NCBI GenBank assembly: GCA_902800435.1 | Contig: CADCEQ010000004.1 | Location: 1 to 64,000, forward strand | Reading direction: 5' to 3' | DNA: 64,000 nucleotides | Source: an uncultured Prevotellaceae bacterium | GTDB lineage: Bacteria > Bacteroidota > Bacteroidia > Bacteroidales > Bacteroidaceae | Part shown: positions 41,509 through 51,158 of the stretch, in pieces | How positions within the stretch are numbered: the stretch's first letter is position 1 | Layout of the letters: each line of letters opens with the position of its first letter | Position numbers and translations under genes: made by a program | The notes under the pieces: model-generated | What the model was told of the DNA's origin: nothing | The model's database searches: none | Seen by the model: only the letters and a program-made list of their open reading frames with translations

Positions 41509-44500
41509 CTATTTCGTCACGACTTTCTTTCCTTTGCTGATGACAATTCCCTTGTAGCTGCTGCTAACGCGCTGGCCACTCAGGTTGAATTTCGGCTGGT
41601 GGGCAGACGTCTCTCGGCTGATGCCGGTCAGTCCGTCGGTGCCACCGACCTCGACCGAGACGGAAGGCTCACTCAGTCCACCCATCTCGTTGGCGGCGCG
41701 TATGCTGTAGGTGCCGATCTCTGTGGCGGTATAGGTCGGTGCGGTCGTGAAGTCCACCACCTGGCCGTTGCGGCAGACGGCCCAGAGCAGGGCGTAGTCG
41801 CTGTCGTCCCAGGTCAGTGTGGTGCCCGTAGCCGTCAGGTTCGTAGGCACAGGAGCCTGCTCGGTGAGCAGCGTGGGCTGCCAGTCGCCGAACATCTTGG
41901 CCATGTTGCTATAGTCGGCAGCCTCCTCGGCAGTCAGTCGGGGATTGTTCTCGTGGCCGTCGCCGAAGGTCTTCTTGCGCCCGCTCAGGTCGATGGCATT
42001 GCCGTTGGCGCTCATCGAGTTCCACTCGGCAAAGCGCTTCGGCCAGCCGTTGCTCATCTCGTTCCAGCCGATGGCCGACGGCACGACGTTCATCTTCGTG
42101 TCAATAAACACGGCGACTGGTGTGCCGCTGCCCCACGGACGGCCGAGGGTGTAGTTGCCGTTAACGCCGCTTTCGTCGCCGCTGATGATGCAGTCCTTGA
42201 ACACCCAGCCCACCTTGGCGGGCGTGGAGGGTACGGCAGCGTAGCCGCCCTTCAGCTGGCGCAGTTCGACACCGTTGAAGTAGGCATCGCCCTTGCCGCA
42301 GAGGTAGTCGGTACGTCCGCGCACCTGTCCGCCCTCGAAGTAGTACAGGCCATTGTTGTTGTTCGATGTCCACGTGTCCTGATAGCCGTAGAGCACGGTG
42401 TTCTTATAGATGTTCCGCGTGCCCTTGTCCTGAACGGCCAGGTTGCGACCGCGAGCATCATTCATGCCGCTCTTCACGGTGATGTCCTGGAAGTAGTAGT
42501 CGCTGCCCGTCAGCTGCAGCACGTCGCTGTTGCCGATACCGTCGAAGACGTTGGTGGTGCCGAACTGTCCTGCAAACTCCAGCTTGTTGTCTAAGGTCTG
42601 CGTGATGATGGTGCCGTCGCGGTCCTCGCCGATGAACGAGATGTTGCCGCCCGAGACGTAGGTGATGGGATCGGGATGGTCGGCATCGTGGAGCACGTCG
42701 CCGGTGTTGCTGTTTGTGTGCTTATAGTGCTTGTTGGCACCAGTAGGCAGTTTGTGGGTGCCCTTCTTCACGAAGATGCGGAAGCGCACGTTCTTGTTGG
42801 AGCGGGCCTGGGCGGCATGGATGGCCTCCTTGATGCTGCCCATGTCGGGCACGATGAAGTCGTAGGCACCCTTGGCCACCTTCGGGCGCTGGATGGTGGT
42901 GAACACAATGGTCATCGCCTCTGCATATTTGTTGCCCGAGCGGTCCTGCACGTAGTTGGCGGGCATGGTGAAGGTGTACTGCGTGCCGTAGTCCAGATTG
43001 CGATAGTCGAAGCTGACTGAGCGGCTGCTCCAGGTCGGCGTCAGCTCTTGTCCGTTCAGTGTGGCCTTGTCGGTACTCCCGGCGGCCTCGATGCGCTCAT
43101 TGAACGAGACGGTGATGCGGCCCGTGGCGCTGATGCCCGAAGCGTCGTTGGCAGGTACTGTGCCCGTCACCTCGGGAGCCTTCCCGTCGGCAACCACCAC
43201 GGCGTCGCCAAGCACGTAGGCATTGCCCACGCCGCTCTCCGAGTGGTCGCAGTAGGCCAGTCCGTCGAAGTTCTTGTCGAAGGCGTAAGAGGTGTTGTAG
43301 GTCTCAGTGCCGTCGCCCGTAATGCGGATGACGACGCGCTCTTTCTCCATAGCGCTGGCCGGCAGTTCCAGTTCAATCGGGTTGACGACGTTGGCCGTCA
43401 CTTCCCAGGCTGCCTTCAGCTCCGTGAAGTCGCCGCCGTCAATGGCAATGAGGGCCTTGTACTTCTTCGTGGCGGCGTTCTTGGCACACATGTCGGCCAC
43501 GAAGCGTGCCGACGTGAAGCCCTTGGTCGAGAACTCATACTGCCAGGCAATGTCTGTCGTGCGGTAGCCGTTTTGGTAGAGGCCGTTGATAGCTGAGATG
43601 ACGACGCCCTCGCGATTGCGCACCACGGGCGTGCCGCCGTCCTTCGTGTAGCAGAGCGAACCGTCGCTCACCTTCACGATGCTGGCCTTGGCATGGCGCT
43701 CGCTGTCCCAGGCCTCGTCGGCTGCAAAGGGGTAGCCGTCGGTGGTCGGATAGGCATAGCTCTGCGTCTTGCTGGCATCGAACACGGCAATGAAGTCCTG
43801 CAGTTCGTAGTTGGCTACCAGCTCCATATCGCCATTGACGGTGAAGTCGCGTGTAGTCCCGGCACCGGCATTCTCGCCGCCGTCGGTCCAGCTGAGGAAC
43901 TTCAGTATCTTACTCTCGTTGGCCGTAGCCGTTACCTGCGTACCTGCCTCGTACTTGCCGTCGTGGTCGTTGGGGGTCAGCGTGATGCTGCCCATGCCGT
44001 CGCGGTCGGCATCGTTGGTGACGCCAGTTTTGACGCTGTAGACGGGAACGGCCTCAAACACGGCCTTCATCGTCTTCGCGGCATCCATCGTGACGGTTGT
44101 CTGAGCCTTGGTGCCGACGGTGGCTCCCGTGCCGTCCTGCCACTCTTTGAAGCGGTAGCCGAAGTTCTTTTCAGCGGTCAGCGTGACGGTAGCGCCCTCC
44201 TTGTATTGCTCCAGGTCGGGGTCGCGGCTGATGCTGCCGGCCTCGGCTGAAGGCAGTACGTCGGTGACAAGCGCATACTTCGTCACCTGGACGGCGGCTC
44301 CGACGAGCGTGCCCTCGATGACAACGTTCGACAGGCCCATCGCCTTGGTGTTGCCCAACCCCAAGAAGGCAAAGTTCAGTTTCAGCGGGTTGTCGGCTGT
44401 GGCGGTGATGCCGCTCACCTCCTCGCTGAACGACTTGATGGTCAGCCCCTTTGCACCACGGTTGACGCCAGCGTTAGTCACCAGCTCTGCGGTGTTCTCG

Positions 44501-46581
44501 CCGGCTTCTACAGATGCGCTGATGGTACCGCCGTCGGTGCCGTAGCGGGCAGCCTTAAAGCTCACTTTCGAGGGCACAAACGTAAAGCCGTCCTCAGGGG
44601 TGAGGGTCAGCGTGAGGGTGTTGTCGGCTGTGGCAGAAGAGGGAAACGAACTGCCCGTACCGTTATAGATGCGCGTCTGAGTGATATTGGCTTCGCCATC
44701 GGCTCCCTGATAGCTCAGCGTGCCGTCGACAGTCAGAGCCTGACCTGCGCTCCACTTCTTGGCTGCAAAGCCGGCACTCAGTTCGTTAGGTGTCATCACG
44801 GCGTCATCACCCTGACCGACTCCACCCTTGTCGAGGCTGTAGCTGATGGTTCCACTGATGTTCACGCCGGCACCATCCTTCGTCTGGCCGCTGATGGTTA
44901 CATCGCTGATGCAGAGCCACTTGCCCGTAGCATCGCCTGTGTACCAGGGGTAGACGCGGATTTGCAGCTGGTCGCCGTCGGCCAGACTGACCACTGGCGT
45001 GGCCGTCACCTCGTTCATCACCTTGTTCTCCATCTTCGTGGGCGAATAGATGGTGGTACGCGTGACGAAGCCGTCGGTTGAATAGTAGACGTGGCACAGC
45101 AGCCCGTTGCCGCCTCGTCCGCCCACCTTCATGGCGATGTTGCTGATGTCGAGCTTCTTGTCGTCTGGAGCGGTGACGGTGAACTGCACGTACTGGTTGG
45201 GCGAGTCGTCCTCGGCTTTCACCCATGCGCCGCCGTCGCTGGTGCTCACCATCAGTCCGCTCTCAGCATTGTTGCCATACTTCACCATGCCCGTCACTTT
45301 AGCGTCGGCAGCTGCAGCAAGGCCGCTGATAACGGGAGCGTCAGTAGCTGTCAGCGCCCATTTCACGGTGAAGGGGGCGCCGCCGCCAAGTTCAATGGCG
45401 TTGACCGTCAAGGGCACGTTGACCGTCTTGTCGCCAATGCTGGCAGTGACGGTGCCGTTGAAGGTGCCAGCCGCCGTAACGGATACTTTGGCATAGATGG
45501 TCTTGATGAGCGTGCCGTTGGTGTAGTTGGCGGTGAGCGTGGTCTGCCAGTTCTGCTTGTCGGTAGAAAGCAGGATGCCCTCGGTGGCGCTGATGGTGGC
45601 GGTGCCAGCTGCGGGTGCCAGTCCTAAGCCGCTCAGCGTCAGCTCCTTGATGCCCGACTGCCCTACGTAGACGTCGCCGAGGTCGGCGGCAGCAGGAGTA
45701 AACGCCAGATCGGTGGGTATCACGATGTCGTCGGCCAGGATGCCCTGTTCCTTCATAAGCTGTGCGCAGAGGCGGGCAGCCGTTAGGGCTCCCGTCAGAT
45801 TGTAGTGGGTGTTGTCTGCTTCACCGCCTTTGTCAAACAGGGCGGCGTAGCACTTGTCGTAGGTGCCGTAGCTCTCGTAGAGATTCTTGGTGGCCGTCGT
45901 CATGTCGATGAAGGCGACGCCTTCCTCGGTGGCCAGCTGCTTCATGTGGTAGCTATAGTCCATCGTGTGGTCGCTGGCAGCCACCTTCTGGCCAGTCTTG
46001 TACTCGCCGTTAATCAGAGCGTCGTACTTATCGCCCAGGTCGTGGTGGCCTGTGCGGGTAATAGTGCTGCCGCTGAAGTAGCAACGGCAGACGGCCGACA
46101 CCAGAACGGGGATGGCACCCTTGGTCTTCACTTCGTCTATGATCTGCTTCAGACACGCTTTATAGGTTGTCGAGGGTACGGTGCCGCGACCGTCTTTCTT
46201 CACTGTGGCGGCATTGGTGGCATCGCCCTTGGCGGTGTAGTACTGCTGCAGTTCCAGATTGTCAACGCCGTTGTACTTCTCGTCGTTGTGGGCGAACTGT
46301 ATCAGTACGTAGTCGCCTGCGGCCACGCTGTTCTTGGCATTCTTCCACAGCTCGTTGTAGCCGCCCCGGCTGTCGCGTCCGCCTATGGCGTAGTTCACCG
46401 AAGTCCAGCCGTTGGTGAGGAAGTTGCCGAAGTACATACCCCAGCCGCGCGTGTTGGTGGTGTTCTCGTTGTAGAAAGCCATGGTGGAGTCACCCAGCGT
46501 GTGTACCTTCTTGGCGTTCGTTGTCAGGCTAATGCCGAAAATCGTGGCTATCAGCAATGACCAAAGCGTAAGTTTTCTCAT
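41509..46581 (-). CDS. Giant secreted pectin esterase: SGNH (CE12-like) + CE8 fusion
   Basis: 1,690 residues. Signal peptide (1-23). Residues about 25-280 are an SGNH hydrolase like rhamnogalacturonan acetylesterase: GDST (30-33, Ser32), GGRDSRGG, IQFAHND and a late D-x-x-H (DNTHYN). A long middle follows with beta-sandwich and Ig-like units, including two copies of AGSISRDPDL / GSITLTPNDH-type bacterial repeats. A pectin methylesterase occupies about 1300-1560: GRNLAVQ, LYGYQDTW, RTDYLCGKGDAYF and LGRPWG, with the two catalytic Asp and the Arg. The C-terminal tail NLSGQRV...KGIVISKGKKVV is a Prevotella-type sorting domain. Likely removes acetyl and methyl esters from pectin outside the cell. 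Confidence 0.85.
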   Translation of the reverse strand: MRKLTLWSLLIATIFGISLTTNAKKVHTLGDSTMAFYNENTTNTRGWGMYFGNFLTNGWTSVNYAIGGRDSRGGYNELWKNAKNSVAAGDYVLIQFAHNDEKYNGVDNLELQQYYTAKGDATNAATVKKDGRGTVPSTTYKACLKQIIDEVKTKGAIPVLVSAVCRCYFSGSTITRTGHHDLGDKYDALINGEYKTGQKVAASDHTMDYSYHMKQLATEEGVAFIDMTTATKNLYESYGTYDKCYAALFDKGGEADNTHYNLTGALTAARLCAQLMKEQGILADDIVIPTDLAFTPAAADLGDVYVGQSGIKELTLSGLGLAPAAGTATISATEGILLSTDKQNWQTTLTANYTNGTLIKTIYAKVSVTAAGTFNGTVTASIGDKTVNVPLTVNAIELGGGAPFTVKWALTATDAPVISGLAAAADAKVTGMVKYGNNAESGLMVSTSDGGAWVKAEDDSPNQYVQFTVTAPDDKKLDISNIAMKVGGRGGNGLLCHVYYSTDGFVTRTTIYSPTKMENKVMNEVTATPVVSLADGDQLQIRVYPWYTGDATGKWLCISDVTISGQTKDGAGVNISGTISYSLDKGGVGQGDDAVMTPNELSAGFAAKKWSAGQALTVDGTLSYQGADGEANITQTRIYNGTGSSFPSSATADNTLTLTLTPEDGFTFVPSKVSFKAARYGTDGGTISASVEAGENTAELVTNAGVNRGAKGLTIKSFSEEVSGITATADNPLKLNFAFLGLGNTKAMGLSNVVIEGTLVGAAVQVTKYALVTDVLPSAEAGSISRDPDLEQYKEGATVTLTAEKNFGYRFKEWQDGTGATVGTKAQTTVTMDAAKTMKAVFEAVPVYSVKTGVTNDADRDGMGSITLTPNDHDGKYEAGTQVTATANESKILKFLSWTDGGENAGAGTTRDFTVNGDMELVANYELQDFIAVFDASKTQSYAYPTTDGYPFAADEAWDSERHAKASIVKVSDGSLCYTKDGGTPVVRNREGVVISAINGLYQNGYRTTDIAWQYEFSTKGFTSARFVADMCAKNAATKKYKALIAIDGGDFTELKAAWEVTANVVNPIELELPASAMEKERVVIRITGDGTETYNTSYAFDKNFDGLAYCDHSESGVGNAYVLGDAVVVADGKAPEVTGTVPANDASGISATGRITVSFNERIEAAGSTDKATLNGQELTPTWSSRSVSFDYRNLDYGTQYTFTMPANYVQDRSGNKYAEAMTIVFTTIQRPKVAKGAYDFIVPDMGSIKEAIHAAQARSNKNVRFRIFVKKGTHKLPTGANKHYKHTNSNTGDVLHDADHPDPITYVSGGNISFIGEDRDGTIITQTLDNKLEFAGQFGTTNVFDGIGNSDVLQLTGSDYYFQDITVKSGMNDARGRNLAVQDKGTRNIYKNTVLYGYQDTWTSNNNNGLYYFEGGQVRGRTDYLCGKGDAYFNGVELRQLKGGYAAVPSTPAKVGWVFKDCIISGDESGVNGNYTLGRPWGSGTPVAVFIDTKMNVVPSAIGWNEMSNGWPKRFAEWNSMSANGNAIDLSGRKKTFGDGHENNPRLTAEEAADYSNMAKMFGDWQPTLLTEQAPVPTNLTATGTTLTWDDSDYALLWAVCRNGQVVDFTTAPTYTATEIGTYSIRAANEMGGLSEPSVSVEVGGTDGLTGISRETSAHQPKFNLSGQRVSSSYKGIVISKGKKVVTK

Positions 46582-46613
46582 ATTAGTAGTCCTTAATTAG
46601 TTTGTTTCGATTG

Positions 46614-46621
46614 CAAAATTA
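46614..46621 (-). promoter_or_regulatory. -7 box of the esterase gene
   Basis: Minus-strand TAATTTTG, 33 bases before the ATG. Confidence 0.6.
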
Positions 46622-46695
46622 TTGCTTTTTGCGCACTTATCGAAATAAAAGGAGTTAAAGGGAGTTAAAGCCCTTTTGTTTTGCTGCGAATTTGT

Positions 46696-46703
46696 TATTT
46701 TTG
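46696..46703 (+). promoter_or_regulatory. -7 box of the AI-2E-type transporter
   Basis: Plus-strand TATTTTTG with TTTG at 46675-46678, eight bases before the ATG: a near-leaderless arrangement. Confidence 0.6.
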
Positions 46704-46711
46704 CAGTCGAA

Positions 46712-47788
46712 ATGGAGAGAAAGCAGATAACATTCGATACGTTCGTGCGCGGATTCCTCGGCGTGGTAGTGGTGGTGGGCATCGTCATGCTGCTCAACAG
46801 GCTAAGCAGTGTGCTGGTGCCGTTCTTCCTGGCGTGGCTGCTGTCCTACCTGTTGTTCCCGATGGTGAAGTTCTTCCAGTACCGCTGTCGGCTGAAGTTC
46901 CGCATTGCAGCCATCCTGCTGTCGTTTGTTGTTGCGGGCGGCGTGGCCACTGGTGTCTTTTGGCTGATGATTCCGCCGATGATTGAGGAGGGCGGGCGTG
47001 TGACGCAGCTTATCCTCCAGTACGTGCAGACCGACGAGACGATGAGCAACATACCGCGGATGATTCAGCAGTATATCCATGAGAACATCGACATCAACCA
47101 GCTGAAGAAACTCGTGACTCAGGACGGCTTCATTGAAACGGTTAAGTCGGCCATCCCCAAGGTGTGGGCCGTTATATCGCAGAGCATCAGCATCGTCTCG
47201 AGCGTCTTCTCCCTGACGATGGTAGTCCTCTACACCCTATTCATATTGTTAGACTATGAGGAGATTTCCAAGGGTTGGTCGCAACTGCTGCCCCGCCGCT
47301 ACCGTCCGTTTGCCAAGCGCCTGGTGGCCGACGTCGAGGAGGGTATGAACAAGTACTTCCGCGGGCAGGCTCTGGTAGCACTCTGCGTGGGCATCCTTTT
47401 CAGTATCGGCTTCACTATCATCGACTTCCCGCTGGCTGTCGCCCTTGGTATGTTCATCGGCCTGCTCAACATGGTGCCCTACCTCCAGCTCCTTGGCTTT
47501 ATTCCAACCATCATCCTGGCCATTGTCAAGGCAGCCGATACGGGACAGAACTTCTGGCTCATCATGCTCATGGCCTTGGTGGTCTTCGCCGTGGTGCAGA
47601 TTATCCAGGATACCGTCCTTGTTCCGAAGATTATGGGTCACGTCACGGGACTCAACTCCGCCATCATTCTGCTGTCGCTCAGTATCTGGGGCTCGCTTCT
47701 CGGTATCCTCGGCATGATTATCGCCCTGCCGATGACAACACTGCTCATCAACTACTATCAGAAGTACATTATTAAACAGAGTAAATGA
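46712..47788 (+). CDS. AI-2E family (YdiK/PerM-type) transporter
   Basis: 358 residues from MERKQITFDTFVRGFLG; the -7 box excludes the longer frame. About eight membrane segments in the family layout: two pairs at the N-terminus (GVVVVVGIVMLLNRLSSVLV, VPFFLAWLLSYLLFPMV), an extracytoplasmic helical part (about 90-150) and a C-terminal bundle with GLLNMVPYLQLLGFIPTIIL and LNSAIILLSLSIWGSLLGI. The name comes from an E. coli homologue linked to autoinducer-2 export; other members are cation antiporters, so the substrate is open. Confidence 0.82.
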   Translation: MERKQITFDTFVRGFLGVVVVVGIVMLLNRLSSVLVPFFLAWLLSYLLFPMVKFFQYRCRLKFRIAAILLSFVVAGGVATGVFWLMIPPMIEEGGRVTQLILQYVQTDETMSNIPRMIQQYIHENIDINQLKKLVTQDGFIETVKSAIPKVWAVISQSISIVSSVFSLTMVVLYTLFILLDYEEISKGWSQLLPRRYRPFAKRLVADVEEGMNKYFRGQALVALCVGILFSIGFTIIDFPLAVALGMFIGLLNMVPYLQLLGFIPTIILAIVKAADTGQNFWLIMLMALVVFAVVQIIQDTVLVPKIMGHVTGLNSAIILLSLSIWGSLLGILGMIIALPMTTLLINYYQKYIIKQSK

Positions 47789-47796
47789 GCCTGAAA

Positions 47797-47856
47797 GTTT
47801 GCTCCGGGCAAACGCTGCGTTTACCCGGAGCAAAGAGGGCGTTTACCCGGAGTAAC
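47797..47856. repeat. Second array of short palindromes, 22-bp period
   Basis: Three units start at 47797, 47819 and 47841 (GTTTGCTCCGGGCAAAC; GTTTACCCGGAGCAAAG; GTTTACCCGGAGTAAC), each about 17 bases with five-base spacers. Same design as 8060-8158, again between two convergent genes. Confidence 0.8.
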
Positions 47857-47873
47857 ACCGGAATGTATCCCGA

Positions 47874-50800
47874 CTATCTTATTATTGTCTTTTTCCCGTT
47901 GTTGATGTATAGTCCTTGACGGGTGGGATTTGTCTTGACGCCGCTGAGGGTGTAGTAGCCGTCGTGCGACTGAATGGCAGGATTCAAATGGCTGATGCCA
48001 GTGGTCAGCGTCACATACTGCTCCACATCCTCAACGAACTGGATATCGAGGATGTCGCTCTTGCCCGTTGTGGAGGTCAGGCCGAAGATGGTCTGGCCCA
48101 TGCATACCGAGGGGCGGTCGCCGCTGAAGTTGTCGTAGAGGTTGCTCTTCGTCAGGTCCCAGGCGATGACCTGCTGTTTCTGGCCGTCGATGGTGACCTC
48201 GCTGACGGTGGTGGGAGCCACCTGCGAACCCTTGTTCGTGCCGTTGAGCCACCAGAGGTAGCTGGCGCCGGTGGTTGTCTTGAGGTTCGTGCCGCGTACG
48301 ACGAGATACTTCTGCGCACTGGCGATGGTATAGTCAAGGTTGCCGTAATTCAGCGTCAGCGCCACATTGTTGGCACCCGTCCCGGCATTGACGTGGATGA
48401 TGTTCTGCTTCGTGTCGTAGGTGATGTTCGAGGCACTGACACGGTTTCCGTCGCCCGTCGTCCACTGGTTACAAACGAACTTGTAGCGGTCGGGGTTCTC
48501 CTCGTAGCCGCTCATCAGGCGCATGTAGTAGAGGCCGGGAATGAGCGTTGACGACGAGGCCGTCAGGCGCACGACGAACTTCTCCTTGGCGTTGCCGTCG
48601 TTGTCGACAGCCAAGGCGGTAGGGATGGCGTACTCCACGTTATAAAAACCGTTCTCGGCATCCTTCACCGACGAGGCCACGGTGATGTCGGCAATCTTCT
48701 TGCCGTCAACGGAGAGCGTGCCCTTGCGGCCTTTGTCGGCCGTGGTGAAGCGAAGCATGACGGCGAGGCTGTCCTTCACACCTTTCTTATTATAGAGCGT
48801 ATACTGGATGTAGCCGTTGGCGCGGGCGTCGCGGTAGGCTTCGCCGTTGTAGTTGCCCGTGGTCGACTCGCTGGAGTACTTGACCTCGTGGCCGGCCTCG
48901 CTCTGCTGTTCGCCGGGAGCCACGAAGTCGAGCGTGCGCTCGGCCAGTGCGGCGGCGGCATTCTCGTCGGCTGCCATCGAGCTCTTCTTGAAGTTCTCCT
49001 CGGTCTGCTGGTACCAGTAGCAGGCGTAGCGGGCGTGGTGGATCTTGTAGAAGGGTACAAGCTTGAGCGTCGACCACTTGTAGCTGTCGATGCCGGGACG
49101 GCTGACATCGATTGTGAACGTCAGCTCAGGCGTGCGCAGACGCTCGATGCGGCTCAGCACGTCGGCGCGGTTGCCGATGAGCATCGGAGCCGTCGTCAGC
49201 TTCTTCGACGAGGCCATCGAGCCAGGGGCGTGGTCCATACGACCGGCACCGGCATACTCGTTCTGCAGCTTCTCGCCGTCGGAAGTCTGGGCAGCCAAGA
49301 GGATGGGACCGTACTTGAAGGCGATATAGTCGGTGTAATTGGGGCACGTCTCGTAGCGCAGCTCCATGGGCAGGCTGACCTCTATCTTGTCGCCCTCGGC
49401 CCAGTCGCGGCTGACGGTGGCATAGCTGGCGGTGCCCTGCTTGACGGTGATGTCAACGGGCTGACCGTTGACCGCAATGGCAAAGCCCTCGCCCACCCAC
49501 TGCGGGTGACGGATGGCCACGGTGTAGTGGCCGGCCTTGCCGATGGTGAGGGTCGTCGCCTGCTGGTCGGGGAAGGCGGTCTCCTGGGTGACGACAAAGT
49601 CGTCGCTCACGAGCGAAGAGGGGGTGAAGAGGTTGACGTAGAGCGTCTCCTTGCCGTCGTGGCTGTAGATGAAGTGACCGTACTTGGAGTGGTTCTCCAT
49701 GCCCGTGCCCACGCAGCACCACATGCCCTGGTTCACCTTTGAGTAGATGCGGTAGCCCTGTGGGCGCAGGGTGGTGAAGTAGACGTAGCCGCCGGTCTCA
49801 GGGTCCTGGGTCGAGAGAATGTGGTTCCACGTGGCCTGCTCGTAGAAGTCGACGTACTTGGCATCGCCGGTGCGGTCGGCCAGCATCTCACTGAGCTTCA
49901 GCATGTTGTTCGTGTTGCACGACTCGGGTCCGTCGAGCTGGTCGATGTAGCGGTTGGAGTTGCTCTTCGACAGGAAGTGCTCGCCAACAGAGTTGCCGCC
50001 GATGCAGACGGTGCGGTTCTTGGCCACGTCGGTCCAGAAGTTCTCGGCGGCCTTGCGGTAGGTCGTTGCCGTCTGGTCAAGCTCGTAGATGCGCTCAAAG
50101 CCGATGTACTTCGGCACCTGCGTGTTGGCGTGCTTGCCGTCGAGGAACGTGGTGTTGAGCGTCTGCATGTTGTTGATCATGTCCTTGTGCGAGTATTTCT
50201 TGGCCGCCGTCAGGTACTTCTTGTCGCCAAAGAGCTGGTAGGCGTCGAGCAGCGTCTCGTTCATGCCGCCGTGCTCACAGCCGAGGAAGCCCTGGAAGGC
50301 GCTCTCCGACACCTTCGCCACGAGGTTGACGCTCCAGTCGGCCATCTTGTGGAACAGCTCCTTGGCCACGTCGCTATGGGCGTAGACGTAGGCATCGCGC
50401 AGACCGGCCAGCACCTTGTGCTGACAGTAGAACGGCACCCAGCCCCAGTTGCCCTGAATCTTCGACAGGTCGCCCTTGTAGAGGGCCTTCCACGAGTCGT
50501 TGATGGGCTGGCCGCCGATGAAGCCGTAAAGCCCCTCGGTGTTCTGGTCGTACTGGTCCTGGCAGTCCTTCAGTACCTCGAGCATATAGTCCAAGCGCTC
50601 CTTCAGCTTCGTGCGCTGCGCCTCGTCGTGCGAGGCGGCGTAGGCCATGGCCAGTGCCGACACATAGTGGCCGCCGACGTGGCCGCTCAGGTCGAAGCCC
50701 GCGTCGCCGCCCCAGTTGGGGAAGTTGGGGTGCTTCGTCAGCCAGTTATAGTACTTGCTGGTCTTGTCGGTGGTCGATGCCAGTCCGGCCTGGCGCACGA

Positions 50801-50993
50801 AGGGCGTCAGCAGGCGGTTGACGTCGTACTTCATCAGCAGTTCGATGTTCTTGTCCAAGGCGGTTTTCATTGGCCCGTCGAGCAGGGTGACCTCCTGCAG
50901 GTCGAAGTGCTTCGGGTAGAGTAGGCTCTGGGCCTGGGCGCTAATGCATAATATGGTGGCCAGACCTATGGTTAGCAATCTCTGTCGTTTCAT
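47874..50993 (-). CDS. Beta-L-arabinofuranosidase, GH127/GH146
   Basis: 1,039 residues. Signal peptide (1-22). The catalytic (alpha/alpha)6 part has the zinc/thiolate site seen in Bifidobacterium HypBA1: Glu357 and Cys359 in PESCNTNN, Cys426-Cys427 in MWCCVGTG. The spacing E-x-C and CC match, with one CC cysteine as nucleophile in characterised enzymes. Beta-rich domains follow (about 440-1000). The C-terminal YTLSGVKTNPTRQGLYINNGKK is a Prevotella-type tail. It removes terminal beta-L-arabinofuranose, found in pectic and hydroxyproline-linked glycans. It is separated from the CE fusion by the AI-2E transporter. Confidence 0.87.
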   Translation of the reverse strand: MKRQRLLTIGLATILCISAQAQSLLYPKHFDLQEVTLLDGPMKTALDKNIELLMKYDVNRLLTPFVRQAGLASTTDKTSKYYNWLTKHPNFPNWGGDAGFDLSGHVGGHYVSALAMAYAASHDEAQRTKLKERLDYMLEVLKDCQDQYDQNTEGLYGFIGGQPINDSWKALYKGDLSKIQGNWGWVPFYCQHKVLAGLRDAYVYAHSDVAKELFHKMADWSVNLVAKVSESAFQGFLGCEHGGMNETLLDAYQLFGDKKYLTAAKKYSHKDMINNMQTLNTTFLDGKHANTQVPKYIGFERIYELDQTATTYRKAAENFWTDVAKNRTVCIGGNSVGEHFLSKSNSNRYIDQLDGPESCNTNNMLKLSEMLADRTGDAKYVDFYEQATWNHILSTQDPETGGYVYFTTLRPQGYRIYSKVNQGMWCCVGTGMENHSKYGHFIYSHDGKETLYVNLFTPSSLVSDDFVVTQETAFPDQQATTLTIGKAGHYTVAIRHPQWVGEGFAIAVNGQPVDITVKQGTASYATVSRDWAEGDKIEVSLPMELRYETCPNYTDYIAFKYGPILLAAQTSDGEKLQNEYAGAGRMDHAPGSMASSKKLTTAPMLIGNRADVLSRIERLRTPELTFTIDVSRPGIDSYKWSTLKLVPFYKIHHARYACYWYQQTEENFKKSSMAADENAAAALAERTLDFVAPGEQQSEAGHEVKYSSESTTGNYNGEAYRDARANGYIQYTLYNKKGVKDSLAVMLRFTTADKGRKGTLSVDGKKIADITVASSVKDAENGFYNVEYAIPTALAVDNDGNAKEKFVVRLTASSSTLIPGLYYMRLMSGYEENPDRYKFVCNQWTTGDGNRVSASNITYDTKQNIIHVNAGTGANNVALTLNYGNLDYTIASAQKYLVVRGTNLKTTTGASYLWWLNGTNKGSQVAPTTVSEVTIDGQKQQVIAWDLTKSNLYDNFSGDRPSVCMGQTIFGLTSTTGKSDILDIQFVEDVEQYVTLTTGISHLNPAIQSHDGYYTLSGVKTNPTRQGLYINNGKKTIIR

Positions 50994-51026
50994 CTGTTTT
51001 TCGCTTTTAGTTACTTGTTTTGGCTA

Positions 51027-51034
51027 CAAAAGTA
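51027..51034 (-). promoter_or_regulatory. -7 box of the GH127/146 gene
   Basis: Minus-strand TACTTTTG, 34 bases before the ATG. Confidence 0.6.
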
Positions 51035-51074
51035 CGCATTTTCCGCGAAAAAGCAAACAATAAGAGGGAAACAT

Positions 51075-51106
51075 TTTGGCGGTTAGCGCGAAAAACAGTA
51101 ATTTTG
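51075..51106 (+). promoter_or_regulatory. Promoter of the 206-residue lipoprotein
   Basis: -33 TTTG (51075-51078), 20-base spacer, -7 TAATTTTG (51099-51106), 53 bases before the ATG. Confidence 0.7.
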
Positions 51107-51158
51107 CAGCCTGAAACGACAACGAGAGACTTCTTTGAGACAAATAAAACATTAGAAA

